Shown here piece by piece: positions 8,973 to 17,212 of a stretch of 64,000 nucleotides of DNA. The DNA comes from Brucella anthropi ATCC 49188 (GTDB taxonomy: Bacteria; Pseudomonadota; Alphaproteobacteria; Rhizobiales; Rhizobiaceae). The DNA lies in the NCBI RefSeq assembly GCF_000017405.1, contig NC_009667.1:2404001-2468000 (forward strand), read 5' to 3'. The notes under the pieces were generated by a model. The model saw nothing but the letters and a program-made list of their open reading frames with translations, was not told the DNA's origin and made no database searches. Made by a program: the position numbers and the translations under genes. Positions within the stretch are counted from its first letter, which is position 1. Each line of letters starts with the position of its first letter.

Positions 8973-9398
8973 TTACTGGGGCATGGGACGCCGCTGTCCT
9001 GCCTCAAGACGCTGTAGGATCTCCATCACTAAACGGACATCACCACGCACTGTCGTTAAGGTTTCCTGAATTTCCTTGGAATTATCGGCAGCACTTTTGA
9101 TCGCTTGCGTGTTTGACGCGATCTGATAGCTCATACTCTCCTGATTACTGGAGAGCTTGCGAATATCAGCTTCAATGGTTTGAAACCGCTGATCGCTTTT
9201 GCCCTTTTCCTCGCGAACCTCTGCCAGACGCTCTTTATGATAAGCCTCATGAGACAGCTTCCATTTCGAGAGATCTTCTATATCGCGGGATCTGTTGACC
9301 CAGATCGTCACTCCGCCGAGGATGAGGACCGCGATCTGCCCCAGTTGCAGCAGCGTGTTAAAATTCCACTCAAACTTTCCTTTGCTTGGTAACCGCAT
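8973..9398 (-). CDS. Membrane-anchored coiled-coil protein of the lysis region
   Basis: A 141-residue protein with one N-terminal membrane segment (QLGQIAVLILGGVTIWV) and a long predicted coiled coil (LAEVREEKGKSDQRFQTIEADIRKL...). AGGGAAGG lies just before the ATG at 9398; a GTG at 9413, overlapping the o-spanin stop, would add five residues. It is the last gene of the late operon, beyond the spanins. Proteins of this shape are common next to phage lysis genes, but its role is unknown. Confidence 0.7.
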   Translation of the reverse strand: MRLPSKGKFEWNFNTLLQLGQIAVLILGGVTIWVNRSRDIEDLSKWKLSHEAYHKERLAEVREEKGKSDQRFQTIEADIRKLSSNQESMSYQIASNTQAIKSAADNSKEIQETLTTVRGDVRLVMEILQRLEAGQRRPMPQ

Positions 9399-9409
9399 CG
9401 CACCTTCCC

Positions 9410-9709
9410 TCACCGTAGCCCCCTTGCCCAGCTGTCATAGAATTCGGCACATCGATCCGTTCGCGCATTCTGCCTGTCCAGCGCCGCTCGCTCCCTTTTA
9501 AGGATGGATCGGACTTCCGCGCCCTCGATCAACGGCGCATGCGGCTCATTCTTGCGACAGTCATCGGGATATTCAGCCGGGACAATGCGCGCCTGCGCCT
9601 TGCCCTGTTTTTCGGCAGCCTCTTGCAGCAGTCGATCACTGGCGCAGGAACTGCAAATCATCGCGATCAAGCAGACAGGCACGGCCCGCCGCTGCCAGCT
9701 TTTTCTCAT
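9410..9709 (-). CDS. Rz1-like outer-membrane spanin lipoprotein
   Basis: A 99-residue protein with a basic N-terminus, a short hydrophobic segment and the sequence ICSSCASD, a candidate but non-ideal lipobox. The gene begins inside the 3' end of the i-spanin gene in another frame (overlap 9636-9709), the hallmark of Rz/Rz1 pairs. Unlike lambda Rz1 it is not proline-rich. Expected role: with the i-spanin it disrupts the outer membrane in the last step of lysis. Confidence 0.75.
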   Translation of the reverse strand: MRKSWQRRAVPVCLIAMICSSCASDRLLQEAAEKQGKAQARIVPAEYPDDCRKNEPHAPLIEGAEVRSILKRERAALDRQNARTDRCAEFYDSWARGLR

Positions 9710-10019
9710 AGTCCGCTATCTCCTGTTCAGATTTTTCGATCTGTGCAGCCTCAGCCGCGCGAGCGTTCCGCAACTGCACCTGGTAGGCTTCAATCACAAG
9801 CGCGTTGGCTCTGCCCTGCCGTCGCAGTTCGTCGCGTTCCGCCCGCAGCGCCGCCGCCTGAAATTCGGGAACAAGGCCTTTCTTTGCCTGGCCCTCGAAC
9901 ACAGCACCGACATAGGGAAGGTCTTTGAGAACCGGCACACCGTTAAAATAGATCCCAGACAGAACGATTCCGACGGCGCAGCCAGCGCCGATCTTGAGGT
10001 AGTCCAGCAGGCAAAACAT
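9636..10019 (-). CDS. Rz-like inner-membrane spanin
   Basis: A 127-residue protein with an N-terminal membrane anchor (LKIGAGCAVGIVLSGIYF) and a long coiled coil (AALRAERDELRRQGRAN...AEAAQIEKSEQEIADYEKKL). The start is the ATG at 10019, which shares a base with the endolysin stop (TGATG). The Rz1-like gene starts inside its 3' end. These features define a class II spanin pair with the 9410-9709 gene. Confidence 0.82.
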   Translation of the reverse strand: MFCLLDYLKIGAGCAVGIVLSGIYFNGVPVLKDLPYVGAVFEGQAKKGLVPEFQAAALRAERDELRRQGRANALVIEAYQVQLRNARAAEAAQIEKSEQEIADYEKKLAAAGRACLLDRDDLQFLRQ

Positions 10020-10525
10020 CACAGGCCTGCCAAACAAAGTTCCAGCTCCCCGATACGCTGAGCGTCACCCAGCTCGCGGCGCTTTTTCAGACCCTCCACG
10101 ACCTTGCCCCCGGCACGATTGAAAGCAGTCATCGCGTTGCAGGCCGCACGCCATTGCCGATCACTCATGCGGCGGGCGGCAGTCGATTTGCAGGCCGCAC
10201 CAGTCCCAATATTGTAGGAGAGATCTAGCATTGACGCCTGCACGCCGATGGGCGCCTGATCGAAAGTGCGGATACACTTGCGCAGCGGTTGCCGGAAATC
10301 GTTCTCCAGACGCGTGATGAGCTTTTCGCGGCACTGCTTGTCGGTGTAATAGTCGCCTTTCTGCACGCCCTTGGTTTCACCGAGACATACAGTCCAGACT
10401 TTGCCAAGCTTGTCATAATAGGCCTGGTTTTCCATACCCTCCCACGGCGCGGTCAGATAAGTCGCTGTCAGAGCGACGAGACCCAGACCAGATGCCAGAG
10501 CGGCCTTTGCGCGTTTACTCGCCAT
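10019..10525 (-). CDS. SAR-type phage lysozyme (GH24 endolysin)
   Basis: A 168-residue muramidase cleaving the glycan of peptidoglycan. The catalytic triad is readable as Glu29 (PWEGMENQAYYD), Asp38 and Thr45 (VWTVCLGET), as in P22 and T4 lysozymes. The N-terminus is a weakly hydrophobic Ala/Gly/Thr-rich segment (AALASGLGLVALTATYL) without a signal-peptidase site, typical of signal-arrest-release endolysins that stay membrane-tethered until the membrane is depolarised. It lies between the holin and spanin genes and overlaps both. Confidence 0.93.
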   Translation of the reverse strand: MASKRAKAALASGLGLVALTATYLTAPWEGMENQAYYDKLGKVWTVCLGETKGVQKGDYYTDKQCREKLITRLENDFRQPLRKCIRTFDQAPIGVQASMLDLSYNIGTGAACKSTAARRMSDRQWRAACNAMTAFNRAGGKVVEGLKKRRELGDAQRIGELELCLAGL

Positions 10526-10736
10526 TTCGGAATACCTTCTGAGAAACGAGGCGCATCACAAAGGCTGCGACCACCACAAAGAAGGTCAGCAAAGCGAACG
10601 CGCCGGAGGGGATGGGGAAAGTGTCGCCAAGGAGTGGCAACACGGCTTCAATGCCAGTCAGAACACCGGCAAGCAGGATCAGGCGGACAGACCACGCCTT
10701 TCGCAAGACGCGCCGCCAATCGGGCACAAGCTGCAT
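10515..10736 (-). CDS. Putative holin (DUF7940-like)
   Basis: A 73-residue protein with two hydrophobic segments (SVRLILLAGVLTGIEAVLP and GAFALLTFFVVVAAFVM) and a charged C-terminus (RLVSQKVFRNGE). The N-terminal MQLVPDWRRVLRKAWSVR is characteristic of a phage family usually found in front of the endolysin. The ATG at 10736 follows the stop of the preceding gene (10745) by eight bases; an in-frame start at 10826 would overlap that gene deeply. It would form lesions that depolarise the membrane and release the SAR endolysin. Confidence 0.78.
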   Translation of the reverse strand: MQLVPDWRRVLRKAWSVRLILLAGVLTGIEAVLPLLGDTFPIPSGAFALLTFFVVVAAFVMRLVSQKVFRNGE

Positions 10737-10744
10737 GACAGCCT

Positions 10745-11287
10745 CTATTTGACGATGGATATGAGGGAGATTTTCAACTGCAGACTGACATTGTCGTAAG
10801 CGATATAGCTCCAGCCGATCCAGCAACCGCAGATCTTGCCGAAGACCTTGAAGCGGGCGCGATACGAGAAAAACAGACCGCCCTTCCCGTCTCGATATAC
10901 GCCTTCATAAAATGTGCCGGGCCTCGACCAGTCAAAGCCGCCGCTGTCGATCTGATAAACGGTGGTAACAGCTTCGAAGCGGAAGCCGAAAACATTGGCC
11001 GCAAAGCCGTAGGCCGGGTTTCGCATGATCCACCGCGTTCGCTGCCACCACAATTTGACCCCCTTGGCTTGTGGCCAAGCAAGCTGATGTTGCCCGCCGT
11101 CCAGGTCGTCATCATGCGTGTGAAAGAGCGAGAATGGATATGGCAGAACCGAAATCCCTGCCAACACCGACCAGAGCGCCAATATCGGTGCGATCAGGAT
11201 CGCTACCAGCTTGGCGATAAGCAGCAAGATCCCGTAGATCGCCCACTTGATGAAGGCGACCGGATAATTCCGGATAATGTATTTCAT
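10745..11287 (-). CDS. DUF7338-like phage membrane protein
   Basis: A 180-residue protein with an N-terminal hydrophobic region (FIKWAIYGILLLIAKLVAILIAP in two parts) and the segment WIMRNPAYGFAANVFGF, which I associate with the phage family DUF7338. The C-terminal part has many aromatic residues (FFSYRARFKVFGKICGCW). It lies between the gpD tail gene and the holin. Function unknown; a lysis accessory or superinfection role is only a guess from location. Confidence 0.7.
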   Translation of the reverse strand: MKYIIRNYPVAFIKWAIYGILLLIAKLVAILIAPILALWSVLAGISVLPYPFSLFHTHDDDLDGGQHQLAWPQAKGVKLWWQRTRWIMRNPAYGFAANVFGFRFEAVTTVYQIDSGGFDWSRPGTFYEGVYRDGKGGLFFSYRARFKVFGKICGCWIGWSYIAYDNVSLQLKISLISIVK

Positions 11288-11314
11288 GATTGCCCCGTTG
11301 GATTTGGACCGGTG

Positions 11315-12469
11315 CTAGGCGCGGCCTATGCCCATGCCCATAGGTGACCCGCCCGTCGTCGAGGTTGCGGGCGCTTGCGGTTTGGGATCTGGCACCGCTG
11401 GCGTTTTCGGGTTGTTCTCGTTTGTTTTCGAGGTGCTGGCCGCAGTCGACTTTTTCTTATCCTTGGATGCCTTGCTGGCGACCGGCTTTAGCTTCGCCTC
11501 GATATCGGTCATATATCCCGACTTGCTGATGCGGTGGGTGGCTGTCTCGATTATGAATTCTATGCCGTCAATTTCCGGCCGCACATTCTGGTAGGAAAAG
11601 GGTGCGCCTGCCCGAATGGTCGGATCGCCAAACACCGTGACAAAGGTTTTGACCGTCTCGGCTTTCAGACTTTCAGCCTTGGATTTCGCAGCCTTTTTCG
11701 CTTCGGCTTCCGTGCTGAAATTTTCCTTCACCTTAAAATCGGCGGTGCCTTCATCGTCGCTGTCTTCCTCGACCTCAACCGTCTCAGCCTTGGCGCGGTC
11801 ACGTACCTTGGCGCGCACCGTTTTGACTTTCTTGCGATAGGCGAAGTTGATCCGGCATGTGCCCTGCACGATCTCGAACGGCCCGACAACAATCGGGGTC
11901 AAGTCCTTCCCGCTCGCAGATTTCCCGCTACCACGCTTGGCAAAAATCAGCTTGCCATCCTTCACCGAGAACAAGGCGCCATGAATACGAGCCAAGCGCT
12001 CGCAGACATGCATATCACTCTCATCCTGCTGTCCGAACCAATCATATTTGTGCGCTGCAACCTTGTCGTCGATGACAGGCTGCAAGCCATTCTCGGAAGC
12101 GATTTGCTGCAGGATCTCGGCGACAGTCTTTTCATCCCAGTGACGGGAACGACTTTGTTTGAACTTGTCGCGGATATTCGCCCCTCGCCCGCGAATGTTC
12201 ATACCGTAAGGAAGGCAGCGGATCTCAGGGTCATCAACCGTGTATGATCCAAAAGGAAGAATGCCCGTCTCTGTATAGCCAAGCGACACCTCGATCTTGT
12301 CACCCTTCTTCGGGATTGAGGCGAACGGGTTTCCGTCGTTCAGGTCGACATCGATTGAATCCGAGCCGACACCCTCTTTGTCGGTGACAGTCAGTGAGAT
12401 AAGCCGTTCATTCACGATGGACGCGACGGCTTTGCCGTTGACTTTTATTTCAAAGGCTGGAGTCTTCAT
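11315..12469 (-). CDS. Tail protein gpD (late control D family, baseplate hub)
   Basis: A 384-residue relative of P2 gpD, the hub protein at the tail tip that shares its fold with T4 gp27. It contains FEIKVNGK...VNERLISLTVTDKEG, the block VDLNDGNPFASIPKKGDKIEVSLGY (read in two parts), SENGLQPVIDDKVA and a KDGKLIFAKRG segment, and ends in a Pro/Thr/Ser-rich tail. The start MKTPAFEIKV at 12469 is the family N-terminus. It is separated from gpX by a gene on the opposite strand. Confidence 0.9.
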   Translation of the reverse strand: MKTPAFEIKVNGKAVASIVNERLISLTVTDKEGVGSDSIDVDLNDGNPFASIPKKGDKIEVSLGYTETGILPFGSYTVDDPEIRCLPYGMNIRGRGANIRDKFKQSRSRHWDEKTVAEILQQIASENGLQPVIDDKVAAHKYDWFGQQDESDMHVCERLARIHGALFSVKDGKLIFAKRGSGKSASGKDLTPIVVGPFEIVQGTCRINFAYRKKVKTVRAKVRDRAKAETVEVEEDSDDEGTADFKVKENFSTEAEAKKAAKSKAESLKAETVKTFVTVFGDPTIRAGAPFSYQNVRPEIDGIEFIIETATHRISKSGYMTDIEAKLKPVASKASKDKKKSTAASTSKTNENNPKTPAVPDPKPQAPATSTTGGSPMGMGIGRA

Positions 12470-12500
12470 TCTGGTTATCCAACATCGGGGAATGGGCAAT

Positions 12501-13199
12501 ATGTGGAAAAGGGTTAGTTTTGCGCTGATTGGTACCCTGTATTGTTGGAGCGCTGGCGCAGAAGAATTTCAAACAATTGCCTGCAAAGACTTCACAGCCA
12601 ATATGAAGCAACAAACAGTGGGAAGCAGGCAAGGCAAGAAGATGGGCGGGAATGGATTTAGCGTGAATATTGTCGCGCTAGGATCCTACCTTTCCAATAC
12701 TGGAAAGAAGTTTGCCGACCTTACGACTGAAGAGAGTGAGAGCATTTACGCAAGCCTCTACGCCCTATGTGAAGCAAACCCAAACATGCCTGCGATTGAC
12801 GCTGCAGTATCGATTGGCAAGAACCCTAGACCATCACCCGTGATCGAACACACTTCACCACAAGGCGATAAACCGCTCACAATTACCGCCGCCGAGATCG
12901 CTTCTGGAATCTCACGCAACAAAACGGAGATTGAACAGGAAGCTTGGTGGGAAGCAAATATGTCCGGAAAAACCTATCAACTAACTGGCAAGGTTGCGGA
13001 AGTTGAGAAGGGAACCTTCTCTGGCTTTTGGGTTGATTTAGACATTGGGCGAAACATCCTTGCGCGATGCGGAATGTCATCAAAGTGGACAGATACAGTT
13101 TCCAAACTCAAGAAGGGCCAGACATTTACATGCACCGGGACTGTCGCAAGAACATGGACTTCACTGTTTAAAACCATGTTTCAAGTAGATGCCGGATAG
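12501..13199 (+). CDS. Secreted OB-fold-like protein, plus-strand moron in the tail operon
   Basis: A 232-residue protein with signal peptide MWKRVSFALIGTLYCWSAGA before EEFQ. The C-terminal part (GKTYQLTGKVAEVEKG...ILARCGM...LKKGQTFTCTGTVARTW) resembles the tRNA_anti-like OB-fold domain of small exported proteins. It is encoded on the opposite strand between gpD and gpX, neighbours in P2-like phages, and visibly richer in A+T. This is the pattern of a lysogeny-expressed cargo gene. ATG 12492 is possible; 12501 is better placed behind CGGGGA. Function unknown. Confidence 0.7.
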   Translation: MWKRVSFALIGTLYCWSAGAEEFQTIACKDFTANMKQQTVGSRQGKKMGGNGFSVNIVALGSYLSNTGKKFADLTTEESESIYASLYALCEANPNMPAIDAAVSIGKNPRPSPVIEHTSPQGDKPLTITAAEIASGISRNKTEIEQEAWWEANMSGKTYQLTGKVAEVEKGTFSGFWVDLDIGRNILARCGMSSKWTDTVSKLKKGQTFTCTGTVARTWTSLFKTMFQVDAG

Positions 13200-13200
13200 C

Positions 13201-13413
13201 TCAGTCCCATAGCGCCACTATCGACTGAGACTGTTCTGCGCGAATCAAATCAGGTAGATTAATTCTTGTCCCCATAGGCAAGCGATGCGGCAGCGCCGCC
13301 AGACCAGGGTTAGCTTCCAGCACCTGCTCGACATATCCACTTTCGTCACCGTAGATCTTGCGGCAGATAGCGTCGAGCATTTCGCCCTGTATGGTTGTGT
13401 AAATACGCCCCAT
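13201..13413 (-). CDS. Tail protein X (LysM-like)
   Basis: A 70-residue homologue of P2 gpX: MGRIYTTIQGEMLDAICRKIYG followed by VEQVLEANPGLAALPHRLPMGTRI in two segments, the LysM-like pattern of this family. gpX is needed for tail completion. The ATG at 13413 is four bases after the gpU stop. Its stop lies two bases from that of the plus-strand moron, so the genes converge tail to tail. Confidence 0.92.
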   Translation of the reverse strand: MGRIYTTIQGEMLDAICRKIYGDESGYVEQVLEANPGLAALPHRLPMGTRINLPDLIRAEQSQSIVALWD

Positions 13414-13417
13414 GGCA

Positions 13418-13843
13418 TCACCCGAATAGTGACTGAATAACTGAAATCGGCGAGAAGCTGCCACCGCTATAGCGCTTGAGCTGGATACGAAAAACGTCCA
13501 TTCTCGGATGACCGAGCGCAGTATGATACGATTGATCTTCACTAATACCTTCGATCACATGCATACCGTAGACATTTCCTGCTAGCGTAATAAGCGGCAA
13601 TACAGTTCCGGCAGTCGCCGCCCCGCGAAGGCCCTCCAGCACCGCCAATCCACCGAACTCATGCGGGAACAAAACTCCCTCAATCGTGGTGCGGTCATCA
13701 TCACCGCCAGTCCACTGCAGGCGGTTCAACCCGCCTACAGTGCTGATATCGGCCCAACGAGTGGAAAGATCCCGTTTCAGCCCTTTATAGCCGAAGCGCA
13801 AGGAATGAAACATAAATGGCCCCAGACACATTGGAATTGCCAT
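13418..13843 (-). CDS. Tail protein gpU
   Basis: A 141-residue tail terminator/completion protein like P2 gpU (MCLGPFMFHSLRFGYKGLKRD; TIEGVLFPHEFGGLAVLEGLR). Its ATG overlaps the tape-measure stop at 13843. The order tape measure, U, X, D is that of P2. Confidence 0.92.
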   Translation of the reverse strand: MAIPMCLGPFMFHSLRFGYKGLKRDLSTRWADISTVGGLNRLQWTGGDDDRTTIEGVLFPHEFGGLAVLEGLRGAATAGTVLPLITLAGNVYGMHVIEGISEDQSYHTALGHPRMDVFRIQLKRYSGGSFSPISVIQSLFG

Positions 13844-16224
13844 TACATTCCCCCATCTGAATATGCGCCGCCCGACGCTGCGCGGAATTGAGCAGCGACC
13901 GCTTGTGCCGTCTGAGACGCGATCTGTTCCGGCGAAGCACCTGTTTGCACGTTCATATGAACCGTCACCACGGGAGCCGGTTGCGGATTGGTAACCCGTA
14001 CATCTTGCGTTCCGCTCGGCATTGTCTGGACCGGATTTGAGATCGAAACAGATGGGGTGTCGACAATTGAAACATCCGTCGGACCTTTGCTAATACCGGC
14101 AGTCGGCGACGGTGCGGTCAGAGCATCCCAAATAGCCCCAAGGCTAAAGGGCTGTGGTGCATTTTGCGCAGGCTGATTAGGCAGCGGCGCTGCGGGCACT
14201 ATCTGTCCTACACCAGATCCCACCTTGACCTTTTGCTCGTTCGATTTCTCTACAAAAAACTCCGGGTCAATGTAGCGCGGATCCGACGGTCCCTTTGCTT
14301 CCAGGCCCTTATAGAACCCGTAGGCGACAAGCCCCCATAAGCCGCCACGAGCGACCATTCCACCAGTCCCGCCGCCAGCTCCCAAAATACGGCTAAGCCA
14401 TCCCGTACTCGCTCCACCCGCTGCTGCGGTTCCACCGCCCGCGACAGTAGAAGCCGCACCCGCAGCAGCCGTTCCTGCAATCAGATTCCTCAATTCGAGC
14501 AATGGCCCCGCAACAGCCAAAAGGCCTGCCCCAATTGTCACCCAATCCACTAACGAGAGTTTCGTCAGGTTATCTGCAAACTCGCCAATGCTGTTCGCAC
14601 CCTTTACCGCATCAATCAGTGTGATTGCCGTAGCAGCTGCCAACCCAATCCGGCCAAATGGAGAGAACGCAAGTCGGGTGATGCCTCTCCCCAAGGTCAA
14701 CATCGCTGCGCCTGCGGCAGCAATGCCGAGTGCGCTAATGACGGTAGCAGAGCCCGACATCTTGCTAAGAGCTTCCGAAATATTCCCGGCAGCACCCAGA
14801 ATATCGCCAGACCCGATATCCTTGGCGAAGGCTTTCAGGTCGAGGCCGATCTTGCGGAAATTGTTCGAGAGCTTGGCGAGATCAATCATACGTTGATCGA
14901 CCTGAGTACCGTCGCCCTTGAATGCCTCGCCAAACAGCAGATCACCCAGATCATTGATAAGCTGGCGCGTACCACCGTCGCCGCCATAACCGAAACCGCT
15001 CATCAAGCCTTTGACAGCCATTTCGATCTTGTCGATGACACCCACACGTTTATCCAGCGTGTCCAGCACGTCGCCGATACCAAGACTCATATCCTTGATC
15101 GTCGGTAGCCAGCTGTCACCCACGCCGATGCCATAGGCTTTGATCTTGTTTCCAAGCAACTGCAAGGCGTTCGCGGTCGTTTCAGCCCGAACCATATATT
15201 CCTGAAACGCAGATCCGCTGTAGTTTGCCTCACTGCCGATCATCGCAAGCTCGCGGCGAAGCTCTTTCGTATCGGCGATGATCGGCATGAGCGCGCGCGC
15301 CTCATCGCCGAACAAGGCGGACGCAATACTGATATGCTGGTCTTTCGGCAGCTGCTGGATCCGCTCAATCACGTTCAACGTGGTTTTGAGCGCATCTTTC
15401 TGCATGTTCTTAGATACCTTGACGGAATCGAGGCCAAGCTTTGCAAATGCCAAACGCTGTGACTTTGTCGCCTGCTCACCTTTCGTCAGTGCGCGCCCCA
15501 TATTGCGGAACGAAGTAGCCGCAACTTCGGCCTCGGCACCTGCCGAAATCATGGACGCACCGAAAGCGAGTGTCTGTGTATCGGAAAAGCCGAACATCTT
15601 GCCGGTTGCGGCAACCCGCTTATCGAACTCGACGAGATCACGAGCAGCCGATGCGGTGTTGTTCGCAAGATGATTGATGGCATCTGCATGCAAGCCGATC
15701 TGGTCGACGTTGAAACCGAGCTGAGTTTTGATCTTTGCCAACGCGTCGCCGGTTTCCCCCTGCGACGTATCCCACGCCACACTGACCTTTGCCGCCATTT
15801 CCGAGAACTTTGTCAGTTCCTGCAAGGCAACACCGGATTGACCGGCAGCAGCATAGATCGAGGCGAGGCCGTCAGCGGTGACCGGGAGTTCCTTGGATAA
15901 TCCAAGGATCTCGGATCGAACGACTGACAATTGCGCAGGCGTGCCGTCGACGACCTTGCGAACATCGGCGAACGCTTCCTCGAATTTCATGGCAGCACCG
16001 ACGGTGCCGCCGATGCCTTCACGAACGCCGACGTAACCGAGACCTATGGCCGCTAAATTCCGAGCCAGAGCCCCGACAGAAAAGCCGCCACCGGCCCCCA
16101 TGATCGCGGACGTGGTTCTGCTGGCACGACGGTTAAGACCGTCAAGCGCAGCAGCAACACCGCGAGCTGGACCGGTGATCTGATCGACAAGCGAAACAAC
16201 AAGCTTGGAACTCAGGACAGCCAT
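13843..16224 (-). CDS. Tail tape measure protein
   Basis: This 793-residue protein sets tail length and probably takes part in DNA ejection. The N-terminal half matches the TP901-type tape measure core (SVVRSEILGLSKELPVTADGL; AAAGQSGVALQELTKFSEMAAK; FRNMGRALTKGEQATKSQR). The central region has hydrophobic Ala/Gly-rich segments (TVISALGIAAAGAAMLTLGR; WVTIGAGLLAVAGPLLEL) and the C-terminus is Pro/Gln-rich. The start overlaps the end of the E' frame (TAATG). Confidence 0.93.
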   Translation of the reverse strand: MAVLSSKLVVSLVDQITGPARGVAAALDGLNRRASRTTSAIMGAGGGFSVGALARNLAAIGLGYVGVREGIGGTVGAAMKFEEAFADVRKVVDGTPAQLSVVRSEILGLSKELPVTADGLASIYAAAGQSGVALQELTKFSEMAAKVSVAWDTSQGETGDALAKIKTQLGFNVDQIGLHADAINHLANNTASAARDLVEFDKRVAATGKMFGFSDTQTLAFGASMISAGAEAEVAATSFRNMGRALTKGEQATKSQRLAFAKLGLDSVKVSKNMQKDALKTTLNVIERIQQLPKDQHISIASALFGDEARALMPIIADTKELRRELAMIGSEANYSGSAFQEYMVRAETTANALQLLGNKIKAYGIGVGDSWLPTIKDMSLGIGDVLDTLDKRVGVIDKIEMAVKGLMSGFGYGGDGGTRQLINDLGDLLFGEAFKGDGTQVDQRMIDLAKLSNNFRKIGLDLKAFAKDIGSGDILGAAGNISEALSKMSGSATVISALGIAAAGAAMLTLGRGITRLAFSPFGRIGLAAATAITLIDAVKGANSIGEFADNLTKLSLVDWVTIGAGLLAVAGPLLELRNLIAGTAAAGAASTVAGGGTAAAGGASTGWLSRILGAGGGTGGMVARGGLWGLVAYGFYKGLEAKGPSDPRYIDPEFFVEKSNEQKVKVGSGVGQIVPAAPLPNQPAQNAPQPFSLGAIWDALTAPSPTAGISKGPTDVSIVDTPSVSISNPVQTMPSGTQDVRVTNPQPAPVVTVHMNVQTGASPEQIASQTAQAVAAQFRAASGGAYSDGGM

Positions 16225-16621
16225 TATTTCCTCTTAGCTTTCATCAGGTCGACAGCCTCATCACGCCACAGCAAGACTTCCTGCGGCGTCATTTCCAGAA
16301 ACGTCGATATCGGGGTGTAAAGGTTCTGGCTAAGCCAGATGGTCAGGCGTCGCCATCCGCGCTCGCCTCGATCAAGAAAGGGGTGACGATCTTGCTGCAC
16401 CTCTTGTAATCACTGATCGAGAACTGTGCGATTTCGGGTTGAGTTGCACCGGAGAGCTGCGCAATCATCAGGGTGAGTACGGCGTTATTGCCGCCGCCAT
16501 TAGAGACACTTTCGACCGTGATGAGATCCGCGACCTTCGGTTCGCGAATAGTGATTTCGTCCGTCTCGACGCCAGCAAGCTTGTAGGTCGTCGAGAGCTT
16601 CACTTTTACGGGTTCAGACAT
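16224..16621 (-). CDS. Tail assembly chaperone E-E' by predicted -1 frameshift
   Basis: In P2-like phages a -1 frameshift at the end of gene E gives the longer chaperone E+E', which recruits tail tube subunits to the tape measure. Here the frame -1 to E is open from before the E stop to 16224. It encodes LTIWLSQNLYTPISTFLEMTP and QEVLLWRDEAVDLMKAKRK, the recognisable GpE-type ending. A slip at 16376-16382 would give about 132 residues. The E' frame ends in TAATG overlapping the tape-measure start. The frameshift is inferred from gene layout and family behaviour. Confidence 0.75.
16343..16621 (-). CDS. Tail assembly chaperone E (unshifted product)
   Basis: A 92-residue protein (MSEPVKVKLSTTYKLAGVE...SDYKRCSKIVTPFLIEASADGDA) in the position of P2 gene E between tail tube and tape measure. 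The fold is the tail-chaperone type with an N-terminal beta motif (TIREPKVADLITVESV). It also serves as the N-terminal part of the frameshifted E-E' product. Confidence 0.88.
   Translation of the reverse strand: MSEPVKVKLSTTYKLAGVETDEITIREPKVADLITVESVSNGGGNNAVLTLMIAQLSGATQPEIAQFSISDYKRCSKIVTPFLIEASADGDA
16376..16382 (-). promoter_or_regulatory. Candidate -1 slippery heptamer C CCT TTC
   Basis: On the minus strand the E frame reads ACC CCT TTC TTG. The heptamer C-CCT-TTC fits X-XXY-YYZ, and the -1 frame after it has no stop until the E' terminator. It is 33 bases before the E stop. No downstream stem-loop was identified by eye. Confidence 0.5.
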
Positions 16622-16648
16622 TGTCGATCCTTGTCGAACTGGCGAACG

Positions 16649-17155
16649 TTACGCGAGAAGCGCGCTGCGGATGGATTGCGTGCGAGACGTGCCGCCGATG
16701 GACACGTCAAACGGCGTCATTTCGATCAGGGTGGCCCCTTCGACTTCCAGCTTGTAATAACGAAGCGTGATCGAGAAATCGTTCTCGGCCATGTCACCCG
16801 GCTTCCAGGCACCATGATCGTTTTTGATGAGACGACCGCGAATATAGGCGGTTGCATTGACGACGGTGCCGTCCTCATGCACGAGCGCACCCGTCACCAT
16901 GAACTCGCGTTCGGAACCGACCTCCAAGCCGAACAAAGTAATAACCTGCGGGTCAAAGCCGGAGAGCTTGAAACTCGCCTCCATCTTTTCGTAACCCATC
17001 GGGACATCAATCGGCAGCACCATACCGGCATTGCGAAGTTCCTCGACCTTTTCCGTCGGAACTGGCAGCGTGATCTCGCTTGCCTGCCCGATCTTCGAAA
17101 CGCGGTCTGCAAATATGGTGCAGTTCCGCAGGATATAACGCGGCATGTCAGACAT
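16649..17155 (-). CDS. Major tail tube protein (FII family)
   Basis: A 168-residue tube subunit of a contractile tail, like P2 FII: MPRYILRNCTIFADRVSKIG, ASFKLSGFDPQVITLFGL, VTGALVHEDGTVVNATAYIRG and ENDFSITLRYYKLEVEG. It directly follows the sheath gene in the transcript, as in P2. Length is normal. Confidence 0.94.
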   Translation of the reverse strand: MSDMPRYILRNCTIFADRVSKIGQASEITLPVPTEKVEELRNAGMVLPIDVPMGYEKMEASFKLSGFDPQVITLFGLEVGSEREFMVTGALVHEDGTVVNATAYIRGRLIKNDHGAWKPGDMAENDFSITLRYYKLEVEGATLIEMTPFDVSIGGTSRTQSIRSALLA

Positions 17156-17212
17156 GAGCCTAACCCCTTAATGATGTTGAAGTAGGAGAATTTGAGCGGA
17201 AAGGGCTGGCAG

